Virus record (IMG/VR): IMGVR_UViG_3300044627_001671
Location: 1 to 23,738 of that record
Direction: 5' to 3' (one strand)
Source of the DNA: a virus
DNA length: 23,738 nt
Under the pieces are notes generated by a model that saw only the letters and a list, made by a program, of their open reading frames with translations, had not been told where the DNA came from and made no database searches. The translations under genes and the position numbers were made by a program. How positions within the stretch are numbered: position 1 is the first letter of the stretch; every line of letters starts with the position of its first letter. Of this stretch, positions 1 to 6,986 are shown one piece after another.

Positions 1-255
1 AATAGAACTGACCAAGTGCTTCTTGGAGTACGCAACACCTACAACACAAGTGAGAAAGATCCACTTAAGTTTGATCAGGTAAAAGAATATATTGCCAAGG
101 ATGAATTTATGGATGGGGCATTAGTACTAAGATTACCTAACATTACTAACATTGTTTATGGTCGTGATGTAGGATATAAAATTGAACAAGTAGATTTGGG
201 CGCAGACATTCATTCTATTTCTGCTACACAAAAGCGTAAGGAACTAGGAATTTGA
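1..255 (+). CDS. Nucleotidyltransferase-like protein, C-terminal part (cut by left edge)
   Basis: The frame is open to position 1, so the start lies outside the window; a GTG at 16 is probably internal. The visible 84 residues end in an ISATQKRKEL segment, which resembles the ISxTxxR signature of the HIGH-type nucleotidylyltransferase fold (cytidylyl-, NMN- or sulfate adenylyltransferases). That motif contacts the nucleotide triphosphate. The N-terminal HxGH motif that would confirm the family is not visible. The stop overlaps the next gene's TTG start by 4 bp, so the two are probably co-translated. Phages carry such enzymes for cofactor or nucleotide metabolism; the exact substrate cannot be read here. 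Confidence 0.6.
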   Translation, partial: NRTDQVLLGVRNTYNTSEKDPLKFDQVKEYIAKDEFMDGALVLRLPNITNIVYGRDVGYKIEQVDLGADIHSISATQKRKELGI

Positions 256-455
256 ACGTAACAAAACAAAGATCAGCATTAAAAGCAATTACCTGGCGTA
301 TAATTGGAACAGCAGATACTTTTGTTATTTCATGGGTTATAACCAAAGAGCCAGTTACAGCAGGAGCAATTGCAAGTTTTGAGGTATTAACAAAAACAAT
401 TCTTTATTACTTCCATGAGCGTGGTTGGAATAAAATTAAATGGGGGAGAAAATAA
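252..455 (+). CDS. DUF2061-family small membrane protein
   Basis: A 67-residue protein with the DUF2061 layout: an N-terminal RSALKAITWRIIGT segment, two hydrophobic helices, and a C-terminal YYFHERGWNKIKWG segment. I recognise the family but its biochemical role is not established. It uses a TTG start that overlaps the previous stop (TTGA). Bacterial DUF2061 genes are sometimes found near sulfate-activation genes, and the upstream nucleotidyltransferase could be consistent with that, but this is inference. It is expected in the cytoplasmic membrane. Confidence 0.8.
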   Translation: MNVTKQRSALKAITWRIIGTADTFVISWVITKEPVTAGAIASFEVLTKTILYYFHERGWNKIKWGRK

Positions 456-862
456 TGTATGAATACTATGTAAGAAAAGTAGAGAACGTAGTGGATGGAG
501 ATACCATCGATGTTCTTATTGATTTAGGGTTTGATATACTATTTGCATCCCGCGTTAGACTGGCGGGTATTGATACCCCTGAGTCTCGTACAAAGGATCT
601 TGCTGAGAAGGCTCTTGGCCTTGAGTCTAAGGAATACCTAAAGAAGGCTCTAAAAGATGCCAAATCTGTCGTGATCAAGACTGAGAAGATGAACTCAACT
701 GAAAAATTTGGTCGTGTCTTAGGCTGGGTATATATCAATGGAGACACAGTATCTCTAAACGATATGATGATTAACGATGGTTATGCTTGGGGATACCTAG
801 GAGATACCAAGGTAAAAGATTTTGATGAACTTGCAAAGGCTAGAAAGAAATCTGGTAAGTGA
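455..862 (+). CDS. Staphylococcal nuclease-like (thermonuclease) protein
   Basis: A 135-residue SNase-fold protein. VVDGDTI (residues 12-18) supplies the first metal-binding aspartate. RLAGIDTPE (35-43) carries the Arg, Asp, Thr and Glu of the calcium and catalytic site. A later GRVLGW segment holds the second catalytic arginine. The family cleaves DNA or RNA phosphodiester bonds. I chose ATG 455 because it overlaps the previous TAA and has a GGGGGAG ribosome site just upstream; an in-frame ATG at 440 would add five residues. No signal peptide is visible, so it probably acts in the cytoplasm, for example in host DNA breakdown or recombination. The thioredoxin gene follows with a 4-bp overlap. 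Confidence 0.85.
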   Translation: MYEYYVRKVENVVDGDTIDVLIDLGFDILFASRVRLAGIDTPESRTKDLAEKALGLESKEYLKKALKDAKSVVIKTEKMNSTEKFGRVLGWVYINGDTVSLNDMMINDGYAWGYLGDTKVKDFDELAKARKKSGK

Positions 863-1116
863 GACACATTCTTTACTTTACTGCTGAGTGGTGTAACCCA
901 TGCAAGAAGGTAAGGCCAATTGTTGAAGAACTTAATCGTGAATCTGCTGATATAAGGTTTCAAATTGTTGATGCTGACTCTGAAATTGATCTGGTAAAAT
1001 CATTTGAAGTAAGGTCAATTCCTACATTTATTCTTATTGAAGATGGTAAAGAGATAAAAAGACTCTCTGGAGCACAGACAAAAGATCAACTGTTAGGGTT
1101 AATGAACAATGAGTGA
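859..1116 (+). CDS. Thioredoxin-like protein
   Basis: An 85-residue thioredoxin fold. WCNPCKK (W11, C12, C15) is the redox-active CxxC, FxxxxxP-type strands follow, and the cis-proline is in the RSIPTFIL segment. It begins with GTG overlapping the nuclease stop (GTGA). Phage thioredoxins can serve as electron donors to ribonucleotide reductase or as polymerase processivity factors; neither partner is visible in this window. The CNPC centre differs from the classical CGPC, which would shift its redox potential. Confidence 0.88.
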   Translation: MRHILYFTAEWCNPCKKVRPIVEELNRESADIRFQIVDADSEIDLVKSFEVRSIPTFILIEDGKEIKRLSGAQTKDQLLGLMNNE

Positions 1117-1438
1117 AGACTATACTGATATTTTTGATATGCTCATTTTAAATGGAGCAATTGAGGTTATAGGTCTTGACCCTATATCAGGTGAATTTTT
1201 ATATTCAATGACAGAAAAGATGATTGAAATCATGCCTGAAGTTTATCAGGAACATCTTAACCAGGTAAACCACCAGATAATGGGTCTTTGGGAAGATGGC
1301 TTTGTTACTGTTGATTTGCTAGATGAGAACCCTATGGTCAATCTAACAAATAAGGCATTCATTCCAGAAGAATTATCAAAAATGAGCATAGAGTCCCTAG
1401 AATGTCTAAATGAGATAAAGAGAGTTCTAGCAAAGTAA
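1109..1438 (+). CDS. Conserved phage protein, function unknown
   Basis: A 109-residue acidic, soluble protein that starts at an ATG overlapping the thioredoxin stop by 8 bp. It has no membrane segment or cysteine motif. The pattern of helices followed by a short beta-like segment (MGLWEDGFVTVDLL) is compatible with a small winged-helix-type fold, but that is only an impression. It is the last gene before a candidate promoter at 1443-1451. Confidence 0.65.
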   Translation: MSEDYTDIFDMLILNGAIEVIGLDPISGEFLYSMTEKMIEIMPEVYQEHLNQVNHQIMGLWEDGFVTVDLLDENPMVNLTNKAFIPEELSKMSIESLECLNEIKRVLAK

Positions 1439-1442
1439 ATTC

Positions 1443-1451
1443 TGCTATAAT
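1443..1451 (+). promoter_or_regulatory. Extended -10 promoter upstream of 1478 gene
   Basis: TGC-TATAAT is a perfect extended -10. No convincing -35 lies 17 bp upstream. Transcription would start near 1458 and read into an AGGAGG ribosome site at 1466-1471 and the ATG at 1478. Confidence 0.6.
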
Positions 1452-1477
1452 CAGTATATAGGTCTAGGAGGATCGTC

Positions 1478-2230
1478 ATGCCATATAAAGTGGGAGCAAA
1501 AGGTTCGTTCGGGTGCTCTGGCTACCCTGCCCTTAAAGAGGGTACAAATGAAGTAATGGGTTGCCATACTTCAAGAGCAGAAGCAGCAGCACAAATTTAT
1601 GCAATTAATCGCAGTGAAGGTAACATAGGTAAAGCAATGCCTAACCTTAAAGAAGGCGACTTTGCTATGACCGCACATGGTGGAGATGAAGAATTTCACA
1701 TTGGACAGGTAGTCCATGTTATGCGTGAAGGTATGCTTGGTTTGCCTGGTGGAGAATATACACTTGAAGCAACTGCAGAAAATCCAGCAGTACTTATACA
1801 ATTATTTGAACAAGATGAAAGTGGACTATGGGAAGCAACAAGAACGTATTCTGCATGCACAATGAATTTATTTATTCCAATTGATCCACTTCCAGTAGAA
1901 CCAGAATTAACAGTTGAAGATATGCCTAACATGAATTCACAGCCAGACCTTATGGATGCTTATGATGCCTCAATTGGAAAAGCAAAGAAGCCTAACTATG
2001 GAGCAATGATTAAGCCACGCAGTGGTGGATCTTCTCCTGCAAACCCAAAGTTGTATGCAAGAGTTGTTCAGGCAGCAAAAGATAAGTTTGATGTGTATCC
2101 TTCTGCAGTGGCAAACTCTTGGGTAGTTCAAGAGTATAAGCGTCGTGGTGGAACTTACAAGGCTGACCAAGCATCTACAACAAAAAGCATTTGGAATGGA
2201 TTTTTTGATCCGAAAGGATTTAATAAGTAA
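1478..2230 (+). CDS. Phage protein with N-terminal Cys motif and C-terminal DUF5872-like domain
   Basis: A 250-residue protein in three parts. Residues about 1-45 (KGSFGCSGYPALKE, then MGCHTSRAEA) match a short motif common next to actinophage head genes. The middle (about 55-150) is an acidic beta-rich domain beginning LKEGDFAM. Residues about 180-235 (NPKLYARVVQAAKDKFDVYPSA, then YKRRGGTY) look like DUF5872. A strong AGGAGG site precedes the ATG. No enzyme motif is evident. Both terminal domains often occur in capsid-maturation neighbourhoods, so a virion or head-assembly link is plausible but unproven. Confidence 0.75.
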   Translation: MPYKVGAKGSFGCSGYPALKEGTNEVMGCHTSRAEAAAQIYAINRSEGNIGKAMPNLKEGDFAMTAHGGDEEFHIGQVVHVMREGMLGLPGGEYTLEATAENPAVLIQLFEQDESGLWEATRTYSACTMNLFIPIDPLPVEPELTVEDMPNMNSQPDLMDAYDASIGKAKKPNYGAMIKPRSGGSSPANPKLYARVVQAAKDKFDVYPSAVANSWVVQEYKRRGGTYKADQASTTKSIWNGFFDPKGFNK

Positions 2231-2370
2231 TGCCAAAGAAAAAAGCAGGAGCATTTAATGCAACACAAATTAAAGATGGAAAGATTGTTCGTATGAATAA
2301 AAACGGTACAGTCAAGTCTGTAATTGGCGACTATTACGTAACACACAAGAAGGCAAATAACAATGGCTGA
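2230..2370 (+). CDS. Small basic phage protein, 46 aa
   Basis: The ATG overlaps the preceding TAA by 1 bp and the gene ends 8 bp inside the next gene, so translation is coupled on both sides. The product is lysine-rich (MPKKKAGAFNATQIKDG) with a hydrophobic VIGDYYVTH patch near the end. No known domain is recognised. The gap-free fit between neighbours is the main evidence that it is a gene. Confidence 0.7.
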   Translation: MPKKKAGAFNATQIKDGKIVRMNKNGTVKSVIGDYYVTHKKANNNG

Positions 2371-2737
2371 TACATACTCACCTACTTCAGGAATGAAGGC
2401 TGCTGCACGTCGTGCACTTAAGTGGAAAGAAGATGGTAAGGCAACAGGTGCTGGAACTCCAGTAGGCTGGGGTAGAGCAACAGATATCGTTAATGGTTCT
2501 GCAATGTCTCTTGATACTGTTAAGAGAATGTTTTCTTTCTTTTCTCGTCACGAAGTAGATAAAAAAGGAAAAGGCTTTTATGATGGTCCAGAGTTTCCTT
2601 CCAATGGTCGCATTATGTGGGATGCTTGGGGCGGAGATGCTGGATTTTCTTGGAGCAGAAGCATTGTAGAAAGAGAAAAAAATAAAACTGAAAAGTTGTG
2701 GGCTGGAAGTCCATTTAGTATAAGGGGTAGACAATAA
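2363..2737 (+). CDS. Conserved phage protein (YSPTxGMKxAAxRAL type)
   Basis: A 124-residue protein with strongly conserved-looking blocks: SGMKAAARRALKWKEDG, AGTPVGWGRATDI, TVKRMFSFFSRHEVDKKGKGF and GRIMWDAWGGDAG. I recognise this pattern from phage structural-region proteins, where it also occurs as a domain of larger prohead-protease-like proteins. Its biochemical function is unknown to me. It overlaps the previous gene by 8 bp and the next by 1 bp (TAATG). Confidence 0.75.
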   Translation: MADTYSPTSGMKAAARRALKWKEDGKATGAGTPVGWGRATDIVNGSAMSLDTVKRMFSFFSRHEVDKKGKGFYDGPEFPSNGRIMWDAWGGDAGFSWSRSIVEREKNKTEKLWAGSPFSIRGRQ

Positions 2738-2886
2738 TGGAAGATCTAACAATAGATGAACTAAAACAATTAGTTATCTTTTACAGACAAAAGTCTAATG
2801 ACTTAGAGTTTGAAGTACTAAAGTTTCAACTAAAGAATGCAAGAGTGCCCGAAAGTATTCAGGTAGATAAAAAACCCAAACCATAG
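2737..2886 (+). CDS. Small coiled-coil-like protein, 49 aa
   Basis: The ATG shares its first base with the previous TAA. The sequence is amphipathic and charged (LTIDELKQLVIFYRQKSNDLE), predicted as a single helix or short coiled coil, with a basic proline-containing tail (VDKKPKP). It fills the space between its neighbours exactly. Function unknown. Confidence 0.65.
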   Translation: MEDLTIDELKQLVIFYRQKSNDLEFEVLKFQLKNARVPESIQVDKKPKP

Positions 2887-2895
2887 GAGGACTTA

Positions 2896-3315
2896 GTGCT
2901 ATATGTCATAACCTTTGGCTTGACAATACTTGCTTCTTGGCTTATAATTAGAGTAGTAACAAAAAATAAGTACAGAAAATCTCATAGAATTATCTATCGC
3001 CAAAGCGATATGCATAAAATGATGAAAAAGTTTTTTACTTATGAGTTACCAGAAAAAGAAGATCCTTCTTCTCAGTTGCAAAAGCGAAGAGAAAAGGACA
3101 CAATTAAGGTATTGGTTATAGAAGATCAAGCCTATTGGGTTACTAGCAATATATTTTATGTTGCTAATGTAGAAAATGGTACACCTGTACCAGAAACTGC
3201 AAAGCCAGTAGACACAGCCAATATGTCCAAAAAAGATATTCAAAAGATGTTATCTATATTAGATAACTTAAGGGGTGGAAACAAAAATGATAGTGGCAGT
3301 TCAAGGAACGACTGA
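2896..3315 (+). CDS. Single-pass membrane-anchored phage protein
   Basis: A 139-residue protein with a GTG start 5 bp after a GGAGG ribosome site. Residues 1-21 (LYVITFGLTILASWLIIRVV) form one membrane helix, followed by a basic stop-transfer segment and a long cytoplasmic domain. The RREKDTIKVLVIEDQAYWV stretch looks like a beta strand pair. No enzymatic motif is seen. It overlaps the next gene. Confidence 0.65.
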   Translation: MLYVITFGLTILASWLIIRVVTKNKYRKSHRIIYRQSDMHKMMKKFFTYELPEKEDPSSQLQKRREKDTIKVLVIEDQAYWVTSNIFYVANVENGTPVPETAKPVDTANMSKKDIQKMLSILDNLRGGNKNDSGSSRND

Positions 3316-3637
3316 CTTTAATGACTACCAAATTTTTTTGCGTGCAATGAGCGTTGCTCTTTCTGGCATGAAAGAAGATGATAAAGAGTTTGTTATTTAT
3401 TCGGTTGGCCCAGCAAAAGTCAACTCTTTTGTTTCAGAATTTTCTAATCTTTCTGAAAGAGGCATGAAGGCTCGTGGGAAAAAGATTAAGTTCTATAAAG
3501 CACCTCAGTCATGGATAGAAGAAAATATGAGTTACATTAATTACTTTGCATTTTTAACTACTACTAAACAACAAAATTTAAAACTTGTTGAACAAGCAGA
3601 ACTTAATAATGTTGAAGTTGGAATTTTTAGATACTAA
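3287..3637 (+). CDS. Rossmann-like phage protein (SLOG/DUF2493-like)
   Basis: A 116-residue protein opening with MIVAVQGTTDFNDYQIFLRA. This is the strand, GT/S and helix pattern of small SLOG or DUF2493 nucleotide-binding proteins, followed by a second strand EFVIYSVGPA and a third KKIKFYKAP. Such proteins are thought to bind nucleotides or sugars. I chose ATG 3287 because AGGGGTGG at 3271-3278 is well placed for it; a GTG at 3275 would add four residues and overlaps that same site. Assignment rests on pattern only. Confidence 0.6.
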   Translation: MIVAVQGTTDFNDYQIFLRAMSVALSGMKEDDKEFVIYSVGPAKVNSFVSEFSNLSERGMKARGKKIKFYKAPQSWIEENMSYINYFAFLTTTKQQNLKLVEQAELNNVEVGIFRY

Positions 3638-3648
3638 AAGGGGTAAAG

Positions 3649-3858
3649 ATGATCATAAAAGACTTAGGTACAATGGAAAAAATTGTATCAAAAAATAGCG
3701 ACCTAAAGTGGGTTGGCTGGGATGTTCTAGAACTCAAGAAATCAAATCTTGGCAGAACTGACGTAAATGGTATTCGCATAAACAATCAATGGTACATCAA
3801 AAAAACTTTTAGTCCTTCTCGCAATGGCTGGGAGATTCCAGGCAAGTACAAGGAGTAA
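3649..3858 (+). CDS. Hypothetical protein, 69 aa
   Basis: The ATG at 3649 follows an AGGGGTAAAG ribosome site. The product has tryptophan-rich beta-type segments (WVGWDVLEL, NNQWYIKKTF, NGWEIPGKY). No known family. It lies 2 bp upstream of the WhiB-like gene and shares its transcript. Confidence 0.6.
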   Translation: MIIKDLGTMEKIVSKNSDLKWVGWDVLELKKSNLGRTDVNGIRINNQWYIKKTFSPSRNGWEIPGKYKE

Positions 3859-3860
3859 AC

Positions 3861-4145
3861 ATGAAGCAGCATCTATGGAAAGACGATGCTCCGTGCAAAG
3901 ACCTTGATACTAATATCTTTTTTGATAAATATGAAGATGAGCCAGATTCTAGATTTTTAGTTGATGCCTTGTGCATGCAGTGTCCATTAGCAAGAAAATG
4001 TTTTGCTAACGGCGTATCTGGTAAAGAGTGGGGAGTTTGGGGTGGTGTATACCTTGAAGATGGTAAAATATCTAGAGAATTTAATAATCACAAAACTAAA
4101 GCAGACTGGGCAGATACGTGGCAAATTTTAACAACGGACAAATAA
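3861..4145 (+). CDS. WhiB-like iron-sulfur transcription regulator
   Basis: A 94-residue protein with the complete WhiB signature: C12, then C38-x2-C41-x5-C47 for a [4Fe-4S] cluster, then the GVWGG turn at residues 58-62. The family is confined to actinobacteria and their phages. It binds the principal sigma factor to redirect promoters, and phage copies are known to act on host WhiB functions such as septation or superinfection. It has an AAGGAG ribosome site. The usual basic DNA-contacting tail is weak here (only scattered Lys and Arg), so it may act mainly through protein contact. It is the best evidence in the window for an actinobacterial host. Confidence 0.93.
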   Translation: MKQHLWKDDAPCKDLDTNIFFDKYEDEPDSRFLVDALCMQCPLARKCFANGVSGKEWGVWGGVYLEDGKISREFNNHKTKADWADTWQILTTDK

Positions 4146-4148
4146 GTG

Positions 4149-4154
4149 TATACT
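4149..4154 (+). promoter_or_regulatory. Candidate leaderless -10 for 4161 gene
   Basis: TATACT ends exactly 6 bp before the ATG at 4161, the spacing that recurs in this window. The -35 side is poor (TTAACA at 4128-4133 would give only a 15-bp spacer), so this is a weak member of the set. Confidence 0.35.
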
Positions 4155-4160
4155 GATTCA

Positions 4161-4376
4161 ATGAAGAGAGCATTCCATGCGGTCCAAGCACCTAAAGGTT
4201 TTTCGGTTCAACTTATTGACAATGAGCACTTCCTTACTATTAAATTAGATGAAAGACATTTTGCTGGTCTTACACATGATGAAAAGATCGCAGCATTGCA
4301 ATATGTAGTCCAACTAAAGAATGCTTTAGAGATGGAAGGCGCTATTGTGCTAGTAACTAGAGAGGTTCTAAAATGA
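4161..4376 (+). CDS. Conserved small phage protein, 71 aa
   Basis: The product (MKRAFHAVQAPKGFSVQL, then LDERHFAGLTHDEKIAALQY) resembles short actinophage proteins of unknown function. I favour ATG 4161 because the sequence looks family-like from there and a TATACT lies 6 bp upstream. A GTG at 4146, directly after the WhiB stop, is the coupled alternative and adds five residues. A C-terminal ALEMEGAIVLVTREV segment suggests a beta strand. The stop overlaps the next gene (ATGA). Confidence 0.6.
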   Translation: MKRAFHAVQAPKGFSVQLIDNEHFLTIKLDERHFAGLTHDEKIAALQYVVQLKNALEMEGAIVLVTREVLK

Positions 4377-4804
4377 TTTATAAACTTGCAACTGTTTCTT
4401 TGTTGGTAGCATCTGTAGTATTTTTATTGTCATATATTTATACTTTAAATAAGTTAGTGGTAAGTAAAAAAGTTGCCAGCAAACTGTATGTTGATAATTT
4501 TGCATTAGAACAATACATAAAACTATTGCAAGACTCTAAGTCTAACAACACAGATCAAGAGGTTCACAAGGAAAACTTTTTAAAGTTCTTATCTGATTCT
4601 AGAGATTGGGCATTTGCATATATAGAAGAGGTTCAGACTGGTCTAACAGAATTTATTGAAGATGTTAAGCCAGAAATAGAATACTTTAGAGAATATGGTG
4701 ACATTATTTCTATGCAACCAAATTACCACTCAATGAAAAAGATTTCAGAATCATATGATAAACTTATTAAACTATTGCCAAAGGAAGAAGAGGAAGTAAA
4801 GTGA
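4373..4804 (+). CDS. Membrane-anchored helical protein
   Basis: A 143-residue protein. Residues about 5-24 (LATVSLLVASVVFLLSYIYT) form one membrane helix, followed by a long charged, helical domain rich in Glu, Asp and Lys. Its position two genes before the holin-like gene makes a lysis or membrane role conceivable (for example a spanin-like or antiholin partner), but no motif supports this directly. The start overlaps the previous stop by 4 bp. Confidence 0.6.
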   Translation: MIYKLATVSLLVASVVFLLSYIYTLNKLVVSKKVASKLYVDNFALEQYIKLLQDSKSNNTDQEVHKENFLKFLSDSRDWAFAYIEEVQTGLTEFIEDVKPEIEYFREYGDIISMQPNYHSMKKISESYDKLIKLLPKEEEEVK

Positions 4805-4959
4805 AAGATATTTTGTTATCTACACTAACAGGTTTTGGGTGCGGTGTCGTGTTCGCAGCATTCAAATTGCCAGTTCCAGCACCACCAGTTTTTGCGGGAG
4901 TCGCAGGAATTATTGGTCTATGGATTGGCTTTACAATACTAACACGAGTTATATCCTAG
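4801..4959 (+). CDS. XapX-domain small membrane protein
   Basis: A 52-residue GTG-started protein overlapping the previous stop (GTGA). It matches the XapX family (DUF1427): TGFGCGVVFAAFKLPVPAPP, then GVAGIIGLWIGF. That gives two membrane helices separated by a proline-rich turn. The family's role is not known; its name comes from a xapAB-linked gene in Escherichia coli. Here it immediately precedes the holin-like gene, so a membrane role in lysis is a reasonable guess only. Confidence 0.75.
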   Translation: MKDILLSTLTGFGCGVVFAAFKLPVPAPPVFAGVAGIIGLWIGFTILTRVIS

Positions 4960-4969
4960 GAGGAATAAA

Positions 4970-5245
4970 ATGAATACAGAACAACTAAAGGGAATGCTAG
5001 CATCATATGGTCGCTCAGTTCTCGCATCAGGTCTAGCACTCTACATGGCTGGCGTAACAGATCCAAAGGATCTATGGACAGCACTTGTTGCTGCTATCGC
5101 ACCAGTAGCAATCAGAGCAATCAACCCTAATGACAAGGCGTTTGGCGTATTGCCAGATGCTAAGGAAGTAGAGAAGGCTCTCAAGTCTGCTAAGGCACCT
5201 GTAAAGAAGAAGGCTGCAGTCAAGAAGGCAGCACCAAAGAAGTAA
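4970..5245 (+). CDS. Putative holin
   Basis: A 91-residue protein with an AGGAGG ribosome site 7 bp before the ATG. Two hydrophobic segments (about 12-28 and 33-50, SVLASGLALYMAGV and LWTALVAAIAPVAIRAI) are followed by a strongly basic tail rich in KKAA repeats (residues 75-91). Small size, paired membrane helices and a charged C-terminus fit r1t-type or related holins, which permeabilise the membrane for endolysin release. No endolysin is visible nearby. It is the last gene before the terminator at 5261-5290. Confidence 0.7.
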   Translation: MNTEQLKGMLASYGRSVLASGLALYMAGVTDPKDLWTALVAAIAPVAIRAINPNDKAFGVLPDAKEVEKALKSAKAPVKKKAAVKKAAPKK

Positions 5246-5260
5246 ATAGTAAAAATAGTT

Positions 5261-5290
5261 AGGGCCAGTCTATTTAGGCTGGCTCTTTCT
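5261..5290 (+). terminator. Rho-independent terminator after the holin gene
   Basis: A 10-bp stem (AGGGCCAGTC with GGCTGGCTCT, using two G-U pairs) with a TATTTA loop is followed by TTCT. It closes the first plus-strand gene block. Confidence 0.75.
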
Positions 5291-5291
5291 A

Positions 5292-5300
5292 TGCTACGAT
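5292..5300 (+). promoter_or_regulatory. Extended -10 promoter for the GT2 gene
   Basis: TGC-TACGAT lies directly after the terminator, and its hexamer ends 8 bp before the ATG at 5309. The transcript would be leaderless or almost so, although AGGA at 5301-5304 could also act as a short ribosome site. Confidence 0.5.
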
Positions 5301-5308
5301 AGGAAAAT

Positions 5309-5995
5309 ATGTCAACAACAGCGCTAATAATGTGTACGTATATTAGGTTTGAAAACCTGAGTGCTACATTGGCCTGCATAAATAATCAAACAGATAAAGA
5401 TTTTGATTTTTATATTGTTGATAATTCAAATCAAAACGAAAAACTTTTAAAGTATTTAGACAAGTTTAAAGGCAACTTAAATATCTCTGTTCACAATTAC
5501 TCAAATTACTTTAAGCAGTTTGCTAGGTTTCTATTAGCAAGAGATCTCGCTGAAGAAGGATATGAAAAAATAATATTTATTGATGACGATGAAATAATTC
5601 CAAACACCTTTATCCAGGAATGTCATAGACAATATGAAAGCGATTGTGTAAAATCTTTTTGGGCACATAAGGTTAACTCAAGATATAAAAGAAAGATTAA
5701 AATTGTTGGCAATGAGTTAGGTAACTATGCTGGTACTGGTGGGCTTATTTGTGATGCTAAACTTTTTCTAAATGAAGACTTCTTTGACTGCCCTGAAGAG
5801 TACTGGATCATTGATGATCTGTGGTTATCTTATTATGTATTAAAGTTTACAGACTATAAGATTAAAGAACTCAGAACAGATATTAAATTTATTAAAGATA
5901 GAAAAGCAACATTTTTAACTCTTGGAGACTTGAAACAAAAGTTTTCCGAAGAGTTTATCCTTCCAGAATCTGAAGGTATTGATCCCTTAGAATAG
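5309..5995 (+). CDS. Family 2-type glycosyltransferase
   Basis: A 228-residue GT-A enzyme. It begins with the classic strand and turn MCTYIRFENL, then VDNSNQNE, and has a metal and nucleotide-sugar DxD site in FIDDDE (residues 90-95). A DDLWLSYY segment near 170 corresponds to the catalytic acidic region. It transfers a sugar from an activated donor to an unknown acceptor. It is the only plus-strand member of the glycan cassette, and its 3' end overlaps the opposing glycosyltransferase by 41 bp. AT-rich codon use resembles its neighbours. Confidence 0.85.
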   Translation: MSTTALIMCTYIRFENLSATLACINNQTDKDFDFYIVDNSNQNEKLLKYLDKFKGNLNISVHNYSNYFKQFARFLLARDLAEEGYEKIIFIDDDEIIPNTFIQECHRQYESDCVKSFWAHKVNSRYKRKIKIVGNELGNYAGTGGLICDAKLFLNEDFFDCPEEYWIIDDLWLSYYVLKFTDYKIKELRTDIKFIKDRKATFLTLGDLKQKFSEEFILPESEGIDPLE

Positions 5996-6986
5996 ATGGG
6001 TCAAAGTTTTCAAAGCCAATTGTTGCAGCCTTTTCTTTTTGTGCCTGTTTGTCACTGTTAACATATCTATCAATTCTTTTGCCAAGTTCTCTAGCATCAG
6101 CCTCATATACATCTAACTTAACTCTTGTCATAAGTGTATTAATCTTATTTGATGGTATTAGCCAATCGGATGGAAGTACTTGATTATTGGGGGATATGTC
6201 AGTCATAAATACTGGAAGGCCACTCATAAGCGCTTCATTCATTGGCAAGCATAGTCCAGCGTATCTTCTTGGAAGAACCATAGCATCAAAACCATCATAC
6301 ATTGAAGACCTACTATCAACGTTACCTATTTCAACAGTAAGCCTAGAGTCTTGACAATTAATATCAAGTTCACTTTGGCTTCTAATTACTAATTCATAGT
6401 CGGCCTTTGAATGCCTCAACATATCAATTACGGTTTGAGTACCGTTCCTATCTTTGGAAGCAACTTTCCCACCAATATGAAGAATTCTTTTATGATCTTT
6501 TGCAAGATTATTATTTCTAACAGTGGCAAACTCTTCTGAGTCAATTGGCGGCGGTATATGAACAACAGTCGTATCATTACTAAACTTACTAATAACCTCA
6601 TCTATCTTCCAGTAACTAGGAGAAATCATATAGGTTGGCAAAGGCATATCTGGTTTATTTAGATGATCAAGAAACTCATAGTTATACTGCATTAAGGTTT
6701 TGACCTTACGCCTTTGGGCCAAATTAATAAAGTGTGGATGGTAGAAAGTTTCACAGGTTAAAACAGAATTTAATCCATCCATAAATATAGCAACCTCTTG
6801 CTTAGTTGGAAAACCATTGGTCATTGTTACGTTATATCCTTGATACCATTCAGGATATTGCTTATTGTTATTAAATTTTGCAGAGTTAATTAAAAGAATC
6901 CTATCTGGATTTAACATTTTAACTAAATCCCTTGTCTGATTTCCTAATCCAGTGTTGTCACACCTTGCAATTATTCCAAATGTCAC
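5955..6986 (-). CDS. GT-B glycosyltransferase (group 1/GT4-like)
   Basis: A 343-residue GT-B enzyme. The N-terminus FGIIARCDNTGLGNQTRDL has the conserved glycine loop. The C-terminal half has KRILHIGG, then PRRYAGLCLPMNEALMSG, which is the donor-binding E-x7-E-like region of GT4 enzymes, and GLPVFMTD. I chose GTG 6986 because it forms a GTGA overlap with the upstream stop and the family-like sequence begins there; a TTG at 7001 would add five residues. It is the last gene of the minus-strand operon. Confidence 0.85.
   Translation of the reverse strand: MTFGIIARCDNTGLGNQTRDLVKMLNPDRILLINSAKFNNNKQYPEWYQGYNVTMTNGFPTKQEVAIFMDGLNSVLTCETFYHPHFINLAQRRKVKTLMQYNYEFLDHLNKPDMPLPTYMISPSYWKIDEVISKFSNDTTVVHIPPPIDSEEFATVRNNNLAKDHKRILHIGGKVASKDRNGTQTVIDMLRHSKADYELVIRSQSELDINCQDSRLTVEIGNVDSRSSMYDGFDAMVLPRRYAGLCLPMNEALMSGLPVFMTDISPNNQVLPSDWLIPSNKINTLMTRVKLDVYEADARELGKRIDRYVNSDKQAQKEKAATIGFENFDPSILRDQYLQILEG

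Noticed and set aside
466-747. Minus-strand frame opposite the nuclease gene
   Set aside because: Opposite a gene with full SNase motifs; serine-rich shadow with no ribosome site.
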